NCBI RefSeq assembly: GCF_030272615.1
Contig: NC_081406.1
Location: 258,345,386 to 258,407,385 of the forward strand
Length of the DNA stretch: 62,000 bases
Reading direction: 5' to 3'
Source of the DNA: Cryptomeria japonica
Taxonomy: Eukaryota > Streptophyta > Pinopsida > Cupressales > Cupressaceae
Position 1 is the first letter of the stretch. Each line of letters starts with the position of its first letter. Of the stretch, positions 53,357 through 62,000 are shown in pieces. The notes under the pieces are model-generated. The model saw only the letters and a list, made by a program, of their open reading frames with translations. It was not told the DNA's origin and searched no databases. The translations under genes and the position numbers were made by a program.

Positions 53357-54029
53357 TGTTGTGACCTAATCACACATCACCCCATCCCAGATAGGGACCC
53401 CCCTAACTTTTAGGCCCTTTTGGTCGTTTGTTCTTGGTTTTTTGTGGGTTTTGGTGGTAGTCTCGTCAATCTCTTCACTTTGCAGATGTTCGAGGGTCAT
53501 TTGGAGTTAATCTTCTTTTTGTTTGAGCAAGTTTTATGAAGTCTAGGGCCTGTTTTGTCCCTTTTTAGGGTTTCTGCCTTTTGTCCTAGATTTTAGGGGT
53601 TCTTGTTAGGGTTTTAGAAAAACTGAATATATGACTAGAATTAGGACCCTTCAAGGAACCTCCCAATAAAATTTGAGCCAAAATGGAGCAACTTTCTATT
53701 TTTTGAAAGTTCCTATTTTTTAGGGATTTTACTATTTTTTAGGGATTTTACTAAGTCTCGAAATATTGTCATTTTGCCTAAAATCAAACTTACTATTTTT
53801 AGTAATTTCTATTTTTAGTAAGTCATCCATGTATCTTGTCTAGGGGTCTAGCACTGACACTTTGAAGGTTTCTATTTTGGAAAGTTTGTTCTGATAGGAC
53901 CATTCAGGCAAGGTGACAAAGATTAGGCATTGGCGAATATTTCTAATTCTGAAAAGTCAGAAAGCAGACAGAGAAAGCCAGAAATGGTTGAATGCTGGAA
54001 GCCCACTCCTGAAATGGAAAGCTCGGGAA
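53357..54029 (+). other. Start of the 6.6 kb unit, non-coding
   Basis: C-rich opening (ACCCCATCCCAGATAGGGAC), T-rich middle with repeated TTTTTAGGGATTTTACTA (about 53716 and 53736). No ORF. Confidence 0.6.
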
Positions 54030-54876
54030 AATTCTCTAAGTCTAGAAAAATAAAGAAGGCATGGAGGATTCACAAATTCACTGAATCCTCCACCAAGTCA
54101 AAATTCCACCCTAGGCCAGAGATAGGCGCCTAAATGGAGGCCCTGTGGAGGATTCACAAATTCATTGAATCCTCCACCAGTGAAGAATGTCGCCCTGCTA
54201 CACATGAAGGTGCTAAAGTTGATGCATCAGGGAATTCACTCCGCAGTCTGTGAATCCTTAGCCAAATCAAAAATCTACCCAAAGAGTTGCAAGGGCACTC
54301 AAGGAGAAGTGTCATGGAGAAGAGAAAAACAAAGAAATTCCATGCCCAAGTCTAGATAGCACCCAAGAGAGGGAAAGAGTGCCAAATTGGGAGATACAAG
54401 GAATCCATGGAAGTGAAATAATTCCTTCCCTAAGGCAAATTTGCACCCTAACAAGGAGGAAGGTGCTAAAATGTCATTCTCATGGACAATACACTAGACA
54501 AAGGAATTCCTTCCTCAAGTCAAATTTGCGCCCTAGCACTATGGAGGGTGCCAAAAGAAGGCATGCATGGAAGGATGGAAAAAGTATGAATTCCTTCCCT
54601 GAGGCAAATTTGCGCCCTAACAGGGAGGAAGATGCCAAAATGGTATAGTCATGGATAACATACAAAATGATGAATTCCTCCTTCAAGAAGGAATAACGCC
54701 CAAGTGCTAGGTGAGGGTGCCAAACAAGGATGTTCATGGAGAGTATGAAATGAATGAATATCATCCACCAAGTCAAAATTCTGCCCTGCTCTCTAGCTGG
54801 GCGCCAAAATCAAACATCCATGGAAGATTCACGAAATTGATGGAATTCCCCTTCCAGTGAAAATCCACGCTCAAGC
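54030..54876 (+). repeat. Ten tandem units of about 84 bp
   Basis: Diverged units share CATGGA, then GAATTCCTTCC, then CAAATTTGCGCCCTA, then GGTGCCAAAA. The C(A/G)CCC word recurs at 54107, 54191, 54276, 54360, 54444, 54529, 54613, 54697, 54782 and 54868, giving spacings of 84 to 86 bp. Confidence 0.88.
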
Positions 54877-55517
54877 TTGAAAATTAAAATTTTTTGTCGA
54901 AGGCATGAAAGTCAAAGGTCAAGGAGGAATCAAAAAAAGAAAAATCCCCTCAAGCAAATTTTTGAATTTTCTATTTTTAGACACCGAATCTTGTCAAAAT
55001 GTGGGAAATTTTATAGATTCAGAATCATGGTGAAATTCTCTATCCAATTAACCTAGCTCCTAAATTTTAGGGGGATCCTTAGAAAATAGGGGATGTTGAA
55101 AAGGGCGTGAAAATTCCTTCAAAAGAAGAAGACAACAAGTTAGAATGAAATCAAGCAAATATTGAAAAAATCCTTCAATTTCCCTCCAAAGTTGGAAAGA
55201 ATGGAAATTAATGAGGTGGCGAGGAGAATCTTCCAAGTATGACGCATGACTTAGTGCATTTAATGAAACTTATAAATTCAAACTCACTTGCATGGGAAGT
55301 TTCTTTTGCATGGCACAGTGATTGGGAAAGTATGACGCATCATGAATGCAATTACTGGTTTAATGCCTCCTAACTTAGCAAGATGTTTTGGAGAATTCTA
55401 TATAAGCATGAAGAGGCATTTCATTTCTCACATGCAGGATTCAAGAAAGAAGAGTTGGAGAAGTGAAGGGTGGTCATACTTAGTCTCTATTTTCATCATT
55501 TCCAAGGTGCTTCCCGG
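54877..55517 (+). promoter_or_regulatory. Upstream region and TATA box of the large ORF
   Basis: AT-rich. AAGTATGACGCAT occurs twice (55234 and 55328). TATATAAG at 55399-55406, about 110 bp before the first ATG of the ORF (55518), looks like an RNA polymerase II core promoter. Confidence 0.6.
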
Positions 55518-58500
55518 ATGGCGGAATCAAGAAAGGCAGCTACCCTCTCCAAGAAAGTATTGATCAAGGCAGAAATGAAAGGTTTCCTTCCTCGTTCCCG
55601 GCTAAATTCAAGGTGGGAAGAAATCAGCGATACTAATTTAGGCACATTCAATTTGGCTGCATTCAAGATCAGAATGTTCAAGACAACAAGGAACAATCCA
55701 TCACCAACAGCTATCAAAATTGTCAAAAGAGGAATTGTTGCGGTAGCTAGTTTTCCTCCCGCTATTCAGTGCCCAGACTTGGTCCTAGAATGTGCAGCAC
55801 ATTATAATTTGGAGCGGAAGACAATCTCAACGCTAGATGGCAAGCTGTTGGCAACATTGACTCTGGAGTCAATTGGTGAGGCTTTTGAAATTCCTTCGCA
55901 CTATTCCATGACATACAGGACCAACAGCAGAGCTCAGGCAGTATATGAAGCAGGTCCCATCAGGTGTGCTGATTTGATTAATAAGCAGTGGTTGCTGAAG
56001 CCTAGGGTGCATGCCTCCAAGATGCCAAAGACTCACTATCTTCAAGTTCAAGAAAGAGTATGTGGACCTGATAAAGATGTTGAGCATAGTAATGGGGTAT
56101 TCACATTCTGTGAACTTCGAGGCCTGGATGTTCTTCTACATAGGCGAGATCATGAATTCAAATGGGTTAATCGACTGGGCCAGATTGATCAGTCGCTACT
56201 TGCATGAGCAGTTGAAAAACTTAAAAGAAAAAAGGTCTTAGTCCTTTTTCATGAGCTCCTACCTATTCTATATGCTTGCGCAAAGGGGAGGATTTGATGG
56301 TCTACCAGCAAGAGGAATTATGGGTTGTGGACCAGCTCAGCTGAAAGTACATGAGTGTTATCCCCAGCTGCATCTTCACAATGTTAATTCTTACAGGTTG
56401 GTGAATGACACCTTCACTATGTACTTGACACGACTTATGCAGAAGAAGTTGCACGTAAGGGTGTCGCCGCAAGCAAGTGCCTTGGTCCAGAAGTATGGAG
56501 CTGCGTTCTTGCAATTTCCTAAATTCAACTACATCAAGACGCAAGGATTCTCATTCCAGTCATACAAATTGTCAAGATATCCATCAGACAAGCTCGTATT
56601 GCTGGAGCTCATGAGACGGTTAACTGCCTATGATCAATTGCAAAAGAAGAAGAAAAAGCAATCAATTGAATTCCCAGTTGTCTTGGGTGACTTCATGGAA
56701 ATATGTCCAGGCTTGGAAGCTGCTAAAAGTGCAGTAGTGGAATTGGCATTTTATCGCCTGTCTTTTTATATATCCAAGGCCTAGTATGATCCTGACCACC
56801 AAATCAGAAAGGTTGTTGGCATCAAATTCATACACAAGTTTCACTTAGAAGATTATTGGGTAGGTGCCAAGGATGACCTTGAGGTCCGGAAGAGAATGCA
56901 TTCCAAATTGCCCCTCGACACCATCAGGTTAAGTGAAATTTATCAAGTGCGAGATCAGGTGAAGGACGATTCGGATTTGGTACAACCTGAATTTGAGAAA
57001 GTAAAAGATCAGCCCATTGAGTTGCCAGATTGGTCAGAGCTTGAAATGGATGATTTGAGTGTCTTAGCTAGGCCAGTGTTGAAATTCACTAAGCACTGGA
57101 TTGACAGGTAGATAAGGAAGTTGGCGGAAGGGAGTGTTCATCTAACATATCAGCTAATAGGAAGTCTAGATTCCCACAGTGAGGCAACCGAGGGCTCTTC
57201 ACAGGTTCAGGCAGGAGGGGAAGTTTGGATAGTTAAAGGAAAAAATGCCCCAAAGAGACCAAGGACAGCAAAGAAGAAGGATATCCGGCAGGAAATCCCA
57301 CAAGAGGTTCAACAGGAAGTCCAGCAGGAAGAACCTCCACAAAAGAAAGCAAGGACATGGAGTGAGCATTCACCAGCAAGTTCCGCGAGTGTGCAGGAGG
57401 TAGAGATGTTTCCACATCCAACAGGTCCACTTCTAGAGAGCATTCTGACACCAGATATACTCAACATTAATGCTTCATAGGGACACCATTAGCCAAGAAG
57501 TCAAAGGCAAGAAAGTCCCCCACATCAAGAAGAGGTTTGTCAGGATAGCTTCATGGAAGTTATCCTTGGTGAAATGGAGGAAGAGTCACAAGAATAGGAG
57601 CACGTAGATGATGATAGTCACTCCATCCCCGCTCCAGATTGGTTGGTGGGAAGGCTGAGAAGGGAATCAGAAAGGGAAACTGATCCTGCTCGGGAGTTGG
57701 AAGAATTGTTGAAAAGGATGGATCAACCAGAAGAAAGGAAGGCTCCCCAAAAATTTTCCAAGGTTGTTAGGGAAGAATCTGGATCCCAGACCCTGCACAT
57801 TGTTGAGCATGTAGTAGATAAAGACAGAAATGAAATCAGTCGGGAGGATTATGTTATCAGACAAATTCATCTTGGCCATGCTTCCACAAGTCAAGTAATG
57901 GGAGACTTTGAAGAATCTTCCTTAGCCATTAGGGAAAGATGCTAAAATCAAAGGCAAAATGTAAGCGGCTGACGGAAGAAAATAGAGCCCTATGCAAATA
58001 CATCAGGAGTTTCAAAAGACCCCTCAGGGAGGCAGGTCCTTCATTCACTCATCCTTCATCCCTTCCTAAGGAAGTTGTTAATGATGTGGAAGTTATCAGA
58101 GCGATGGCGCAAAATTCCAGGGAATGGATAGAAGATGTTTACACTGAAGTGGGAAAATTCATTGAGGACATGGCTCAACTTCATTCAAAGTTCATGGCCC
58201 TCCTGAGCAGATTAGAGACAGCAGAAGGATTATGGGAGGATGTGCACATATACCAAGACTTAACCATTCCATAGCTCGGGGCTCTGACAAAGATTCCACG
58301 GCAAATTCTAGTTGATGGGAAAGTAATTCACGAGAATGAAGCTTATGACTTTCCCTGATGGTTCTACGCCATTTGTTCAGGAAAGAACACCTTCAATAAA
58401 TTCAGCGTAGACTCCTTTACTTTGAAAGATTCCATCAGAGGGGTGCAGGAGGAAATCATCAGGGCAATTGAGGCATTGTTCGTAAGGAAACTCAATGACG

Positions 58501-58814
58501 GCAGAATAACAGTGAACTCCCTGAAATCTCAGTTGCACGATTTCTTCTTCGTAGGTTCATTCCTTAAGGAGTATTTTGCAAATGTTTCTTCATTTTCTAG
58601 TATAATGAAGAAGACGCAGGAAATCATGATGGAGTAGGAAAACATCTTTTCTAGAAGCGGGGAGGAAATTGCCTCGATGGAATTCGACATTGAAAATGTG
58701 CCAAGTGTCTCCATTGGAGAGCTGGAAGCCATCATCAACAAATTCATTGCATATGTCATAAATGAGCGGGATAATGGTCGTCCATTCTTGGACGAGAATA
58801 TTTTAGTGGAATAG
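55518..58814 (+). pseudogene. Large ORF of unknown function in the 6.6 kb unit
   Basis: From ATG 55518 (MAESRKAATLSKKVLIKAEM) to TAG 58812-58814, about 1,098 codons, with a frame change near 56120, another near 57938, and stops at 56239, 56782, 57109, 57478, 57595, 58272, 58358 and 58635. N-terminal domain (to about residue 420): LERKTISTLDGKLLATLTLE, SIGEAFEIPSHYSMTY, NSNGLIDWARLISRYLHEQL, MSSYLFYMLAQRGGFDGLPA, GIMGCGP. Middle: a Gln/Glu-rich basic linker with KRPRTAKKK (57253-57280). C-terminal third: coiled-coil-like (MLKSKAKCKRLTEENRALCK; EFDIENVPSVSIGELEAII). No transmembrane span or enzyme motif is visible. I do not recognise it; plant mobile-domain-like proteins are the nearest in feel. 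Confidence 0.75.
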
Positions 58815-59984
58815 TGGTGGTGTATTTACTGTTGGGGGTATTTTGACTAAGTGTGGGTCCAGTCAATGCATGTCGTCATCGGATGAGGAATCTTCTTGCA
58901 TGCAGCCTCCTCATTTATGGTTTTATGATAGATTCTTTGTGCATGTCGTCATCACATGAAGAATGATGGACATTTATTCCTTACATGGAGGTGTTTATTA
59001 TATTTTGGGCATAATCAACATCATGGGGCACATGTAATGCACTAGTGGGCGCTATTTTAGGATTTTGAATTAATTGTATATGGGCATGATGGGTTATTAA
59101 TTGTCGATTCCCACCTTGTTGCATCTTGAGTGGAGAATCTTCTGGGGTGAAACCCTAATTAGGGTTTGCATGGCCTGAGGCCTATATAAAGGGGTGACCC
59201 CCCTCATTTGTAAAGGGAGGAGAGATTATTATCTGAGATTGTTGCATCAGGATTGTGAAGTAGCCAACTTAATACATTGTTCGATTTTGATGGTGTATTC
59301 TTGTTCTATTTTGGCAATCTGCATGGTCTTACTCTCTTCAATTAGATTAGATTTGCTTATATGTTGTTAGGAGAACTAGATTTGATAGGATCACTTGTTG
59401 CAGAATCCAAGCTCATACTTTTGGTGTGCAGCTGATTGTTGTATATCGTGCAAAGTTAGCCTGAGCCTTTTGATCTTCGATCATTAGTAAAGATTGTTCG
59501 ATCCGATGGTCTATATTGATGATCTGAAAAACCTCCACACACCCTTTGAACATTGCACCGCCTTCGTGTAGTTGTGCTTTGCTAGCGAAACGAAGCGTGG
59601 TTTGATTTTGCATGAGTTATCTTGTCTCCTATTCTTAGGATTAGATTAGCTTTAACATAGTTCTCTCTCCCCCATTCTCATTTACTTTCCGCATAATTCA
59701 AAAAATCCAAAAGATCTAAAACTAGAGATTTGATTACAAATCATCCGTGCAGAAATCTTTGAGCTTGCATGAGTTTTCTTCAATTGAACACACGTAAGGC
59801 CCCTTGGGTTATCAGCAAACCCATCAAACATCTGAGTCATGTCCACACACTGAAGGAACCTTGGAATTAGTCGTTTGAACTTTAAGCAATCATAGCATAC
59901 AGACTGATCTTGATCAAGAGAGGATAAGGTGACCGTTGGTGACTTTATTCTGTGTTGGACGTTGTCATAAAAAACACGTCAACA
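58815..59984 (+). promoter_or_regulatory. 3' region of the 6.6 kb unit with LTR-like promoter
   Basis: Contains a direct repeat of TGCATGTCGTCATC (58868 and 58940), the 18-bp palindrome AAACCCTAATTAGGGTTT (59150-59167) and, 15 bp further on, TATATAAA (59183-59190). About 795 bp follow up to the final CACGTCAACA. The arrangement is that of an LTR U3-R-U5 region. A G-rich TGTTGGGGGTATT at 58829 could be an old polypurine tract. Confidence 0.6.
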
Positions 59985-60460
59985 AGTATAAGGCGTAGTC
60001 ATTTGCCTAAAAATTCTTACATGTTTACAAAACTCATTAAATTACTTATTCACCCCCATTGTCATATCTCAATATTTTTTATATTATAATCTCATTTTTT
60101 TTCAACCAATGCCTTAAGTTCCTCAAAATTAGGGAAAACTTCATATTTTGTACGCACAAAATAAATCCAAGTATATCTTGAGACATCATCAATGAAGGAA
60201 ACATAATACCAAGATCTATTCAAAGAGTCAACATCCACTAGACCACATATATTGGAATGAAAAATATCTAAAGGTCTTTAGCCTAATTAACTCCTTTAGG
60301 AAATGAAGATCTATTTTATTTACTAAACAAACAGTGCTCACAACAATCATTTTTACTAACAAAATAATTAGAAATATCATATGTTGGTTTTTTTATCTAG
60401 TATAGTATCAAGACCTTTTTCACCAATGTGACCCAATCTATGGTGCCACAACTTACATGC
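59985..60460 (-). pseudogene. Outer copia integrase, N-terminal part
   Basis: Minus strand: zinc finger LWHHRLGHIGEKGLDTI at 60395-60460. The core has the first catalytic Asp in SWYYVSFIDDVSRYTWIYFV (about 60190) and the second in LRYDNGGE (about 60055), then FNEFCKHVRIFRQMTTPYT, where the 6.6 kb unit cuts in. Stops and shifts are frequent. Confidence 0.85.
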
Positions 60461-60840
60461 ATTTTCAATTCTAGTTACAAATGAAGAATTACAAAGAGTG
60501 GAGACATATAGCTTAAAAAAAAATTCTATCTCACATCCTTTAAAAATCACCAAACTTCCCCTTAACAACCTACAACTAGACTTATCAAATGTCATGTGCA
60601 TTCCAAAATCATTCAACTTGGACACAAAAAGTGAACTTATCACAAGATCTAAAATATGTAAAACATTATCAATGGTTATAATCCTCCCATTATTGGAACA
60701 TAACTTTACCTTTTCTTTACCAAAAATCTTCACTAAGGTGTTATCAACAAGAAAAAATTCTCCTCCAAAATACTATTTTTATGTAGGAGACTGCTTTTTG
60801 TGTTTCATATGGTAGGAGGCACCTGAATCAACAAGTTAAA
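60461..60840 (-). pseudogene. Outer copia protease region
   Basis: LVDSGASYHMKHKK near 60805-60838 is the copia protease D-S-G-A-S site. After a shift, an open stretch (60733-60377) gives KVKLCSNNGRIITIDNVLHI, LFVSKLNDFGMHMTF and CRLLRGSLVIFKG, the segment between protease and integrase. Confidence 0.82.
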
Positions 60841-61499
60841 CATCATTACTAATAGACCTAGCTAAAATAAACAAAGTGTCAAAATCACCATCATCAAAGG
60901 ACTTATCCATGGAAGCTTCAATGTTATTTTTCTTTAGTTCTATACCACCACCACTTGTGGAAGCAATTAAATATTTCCCAAGAATCAGACAAAGAAATTT
61001 AAAAAATACGCTTATCATCATCTTCAATATTAACAGATATTGATGCAAGATGACTTATAATCAAATTAAAATCATTCAAATAAACATACATACTCTAATC
61101 CAGAAACAAGAACAACAAATTAAAATCATTCATAGGTTCAACAATAGAAACAATCATCCTTCATTTTCAAAGAATATAAACATGTTTTCAAATATAGCTT
61201 GTTAGACAAAATCTTAGTTTTATAGATTTCACTTATTTTCCTCCATAGCTTGTATGTGGTGTCTTCTATAGAGACATTCAAGAGGACAAAGTTTATGAGA
61301 CACAACAAAATGGTTTCTCGTGTCTTCTTGTCTAACCTCTTCCAACCATCATCCAACATAGTAGACTCCTCTAGTTTCTTTTCAACTGAAACAGGGAACC
61401 ACTAGTCTCTCTCTTCAAGGAGATCATCCAATTTCAACTCCACGTCTCGTAACCAATTCCATTGGATATATCAATATCTGGGCAAGAGGTAGAGGCCAT
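60841..61499 (-). pseudogene. Outer copia gag
   Basis: From Met at about 61499 (MASTSCPDIDISNGIGYETW, then a stop and shifts) the minus strand gives LKLDDLLEERD, then the open segment 61359-61138: MLDDGWKRLDKKTRETILLC, TTYKLWRKISEIYKTKILSN and KLYLKTCLYSLKMKDD. The W-x-x-L-D-x-K-A/T and N-K-L-Y-L-K-x-x-L-Y-x-L-K-M blocks are the UBN2-type copia gag. The 3' part, to the protease, is degraded and no zinc knuckle could be confirmed. Confidence 0.8.
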
Positions 61500-61613
61500 G
61501 GTATTCAATCTTTCACAAATATACAAAAAAACCCACAAAGCAAAAGTTCCCACTATAACAAAAAAACTTCAACACTTGTGAGAAAGGCTTCTCTCCCTAA
61601 ATAGAACCGTTAA

Positions 61614-61624
61614 CTCTTATACCA
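61614..61624 (-). promoter_or_regulatory. Primer binding site of the outer copia, one mismatch
   Basis: Minus strand TGGTATAAGAG, two bases inside the 5' LTR; the intact form is TGGTATCAGAG. Confidence 0.8.
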
Positions 61625-61626
61625 AA

Positions 61627-62000
61627 TGTTGTAAAAGAAGGTGAAGAAATATTGCAATATGAACTTAAACCAAATGAAATTTCTTAAGTGATTGCAAAAT
61701 AAAAAATAGACAAAGAAAAACATAACACATATAACACCAGATTTAAGTGGATGAACCCTTCTAGGAAAAAACTACACCACAAAAAGATAGGCAAGTATAT
61801 TACTAATCTAAAAAGAGATTACAAGAATAATACACTTCTCTATAAACCTCTATAAAATCTGACAACACCCTATTATCTACACAACTAACCAAAACTTGAT
61901 GGAAAACACTAGTTCAAGGCCCCAATTTATAGAAACTTTTAGGAGTGAAAATCACTATAGTATCACAAAACAACAAGAAGCAAACCACCTAAAAAAATCC
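61627..62000 (-). repeat. 5' LTR of the outer copia, cut by the window end
   Basis: Begins TGTTGTAAAAGAAGGTGAAG and matches 25134 onward. The remainder, and the right target duplication (expected GGTCT if the left one is 25129-25133), lie outside the window. Confidence 0.85.

Larger units (their letters stand above)
53357..59984 (+). mobile_element. 6.6 kb insertion with TG...CA ends and no LTR pair, carrying a large ORF
   Basis: It is bounded by AGTAT at 53352-53356 and 59985-59989. Its first bases are TGTTGTGACC and its last CACGTCAACA, so ends and duplication are those of an LTR retroelement insertion. The copia integrase frame (TTPYT / PPKNEV) joins exactly when the unit and one AGTAT are taken out. 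Yet the first and last kilobase are not copies of each other, no primer site is seen, and there is no RT, protease or integrase. It contains, in order: a non-coding start, a tandem repeat, a TATA box, an ORF of about 1,100 codons, and a second promoter-like region. It could be a giant solo LTR or a new type of non-autonomous element. Confidence 0.8.
25134..62000 (-). mobile_element. Outer copia retrotransposon, minus strand, running off the window
   Basis: The left LTR (25134 to about 25918) and the LTR at 61627-62000 are copies of each other. In plus coordinates the element reads RNase H end (25960-26198), RNase H start and RT (51344-52470), linker and integrase C half (52471-53356), integrase N half, protease and gag (59985-61499), primer site (61614-61624): one minus-strand copia of about 5.5 kb. 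It is split by two large insertions (26199-51338 and 53357-59984), across both of which its reading frame rejoins when the duplications are counted. It is heavily mutated, and the oldest of the nested layers. Confidence 0.9.

Noticed and set aside
53357-59984. A standard LTR pair for this unit (58829-59984 as 3' LTR against 53357 onward)
   Set aside because: I compared the starts, TATA regions and ends and found no shared stretch beyond TGTTG and TATA-like words.
1-62000. Host protein-coding gene, tRNA or rRNA gene
   Set aside because: All convincing coding signals belong to transposable elements, and no cloverleaf or rRNA-like stretch was noticed by eye; a tRNAscan and infernal search would settle this.

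Overview
This window is nuclear DNA from a land plant with a very large, repeat-rich genome. It consists almost entirely of transposable elements in various states of decay. I see no host gene, tRNA, rRNA or CRISPR array. The mix of Ty1/copia Tork-type elements, Ty3/gypsy chromoviruses, Tat/Athila-type gypsy elements with long leaders and extra 3' ORFs, and non-autonomous LTR elements fits a seed plant. A gymnosperm is possible, but the species cannot be fixed from this sequence.

Left part (1-25133). A decayed L1-type LINE reverse transcriptase (1-745) is followed by a decayed gypsy integrase (845-1760). A nearly complete minus-strand copia element lies at 2651-7617 (target duplication ATTTT). 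A non-coding LTR element lies at 9271-11940. A heavily mutated gypsy remnant that has lost RT is at 12151-15310. A recognisably full-length plus-strand chromovirus is at 16025-23482 (target duplication ATAGG), and it sits beside an older gypsy RT fragment (23490-23945).

Right part (25134-62000). This is one stack of nested insertions, each proved by a target-site duplication and by a reading frame that continues across the insertion. The outermost layer is a minus-strand copia element (25134 to beyond 62000). Its RNase H is split by a plus-strand gypsy-like element (26199-51338). That element's ORF is split by an Athila/Tat-like element (28957-45584) and, separately, by a lone LTR (46202-47360). 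The Athila/Tat-like element's integrase tail is split by a minus-strand Tat-type element (31367-41045). The integrase of the outer copia is also split by a 6.6 kb unit (53357-59984) with TG...CA ends and an AGTAT duplication. That unit has no visible LTR pair and carries one broken ORF of about 1,100 codons unlike any retroelement enzyme. LTR divergence, judged by eye, falls from outer to inner element as the nesting order requires.

The most unusual points are: the 53357-59984 unit (a giant solo LTR carrying a gene, or a new element type); ten exact copies of the palindrome TCGTACGA in the leader of the innermost element; repeated, independent loss of reverse transcriptase in four elements, in one case leaving a long in-frame ORF; and a second polypurine tract that frames an extra ORF in the Athila/Tat-like element. 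All element genes seen carry stops, shifts or deletions, so nothing here looks autonomous today.
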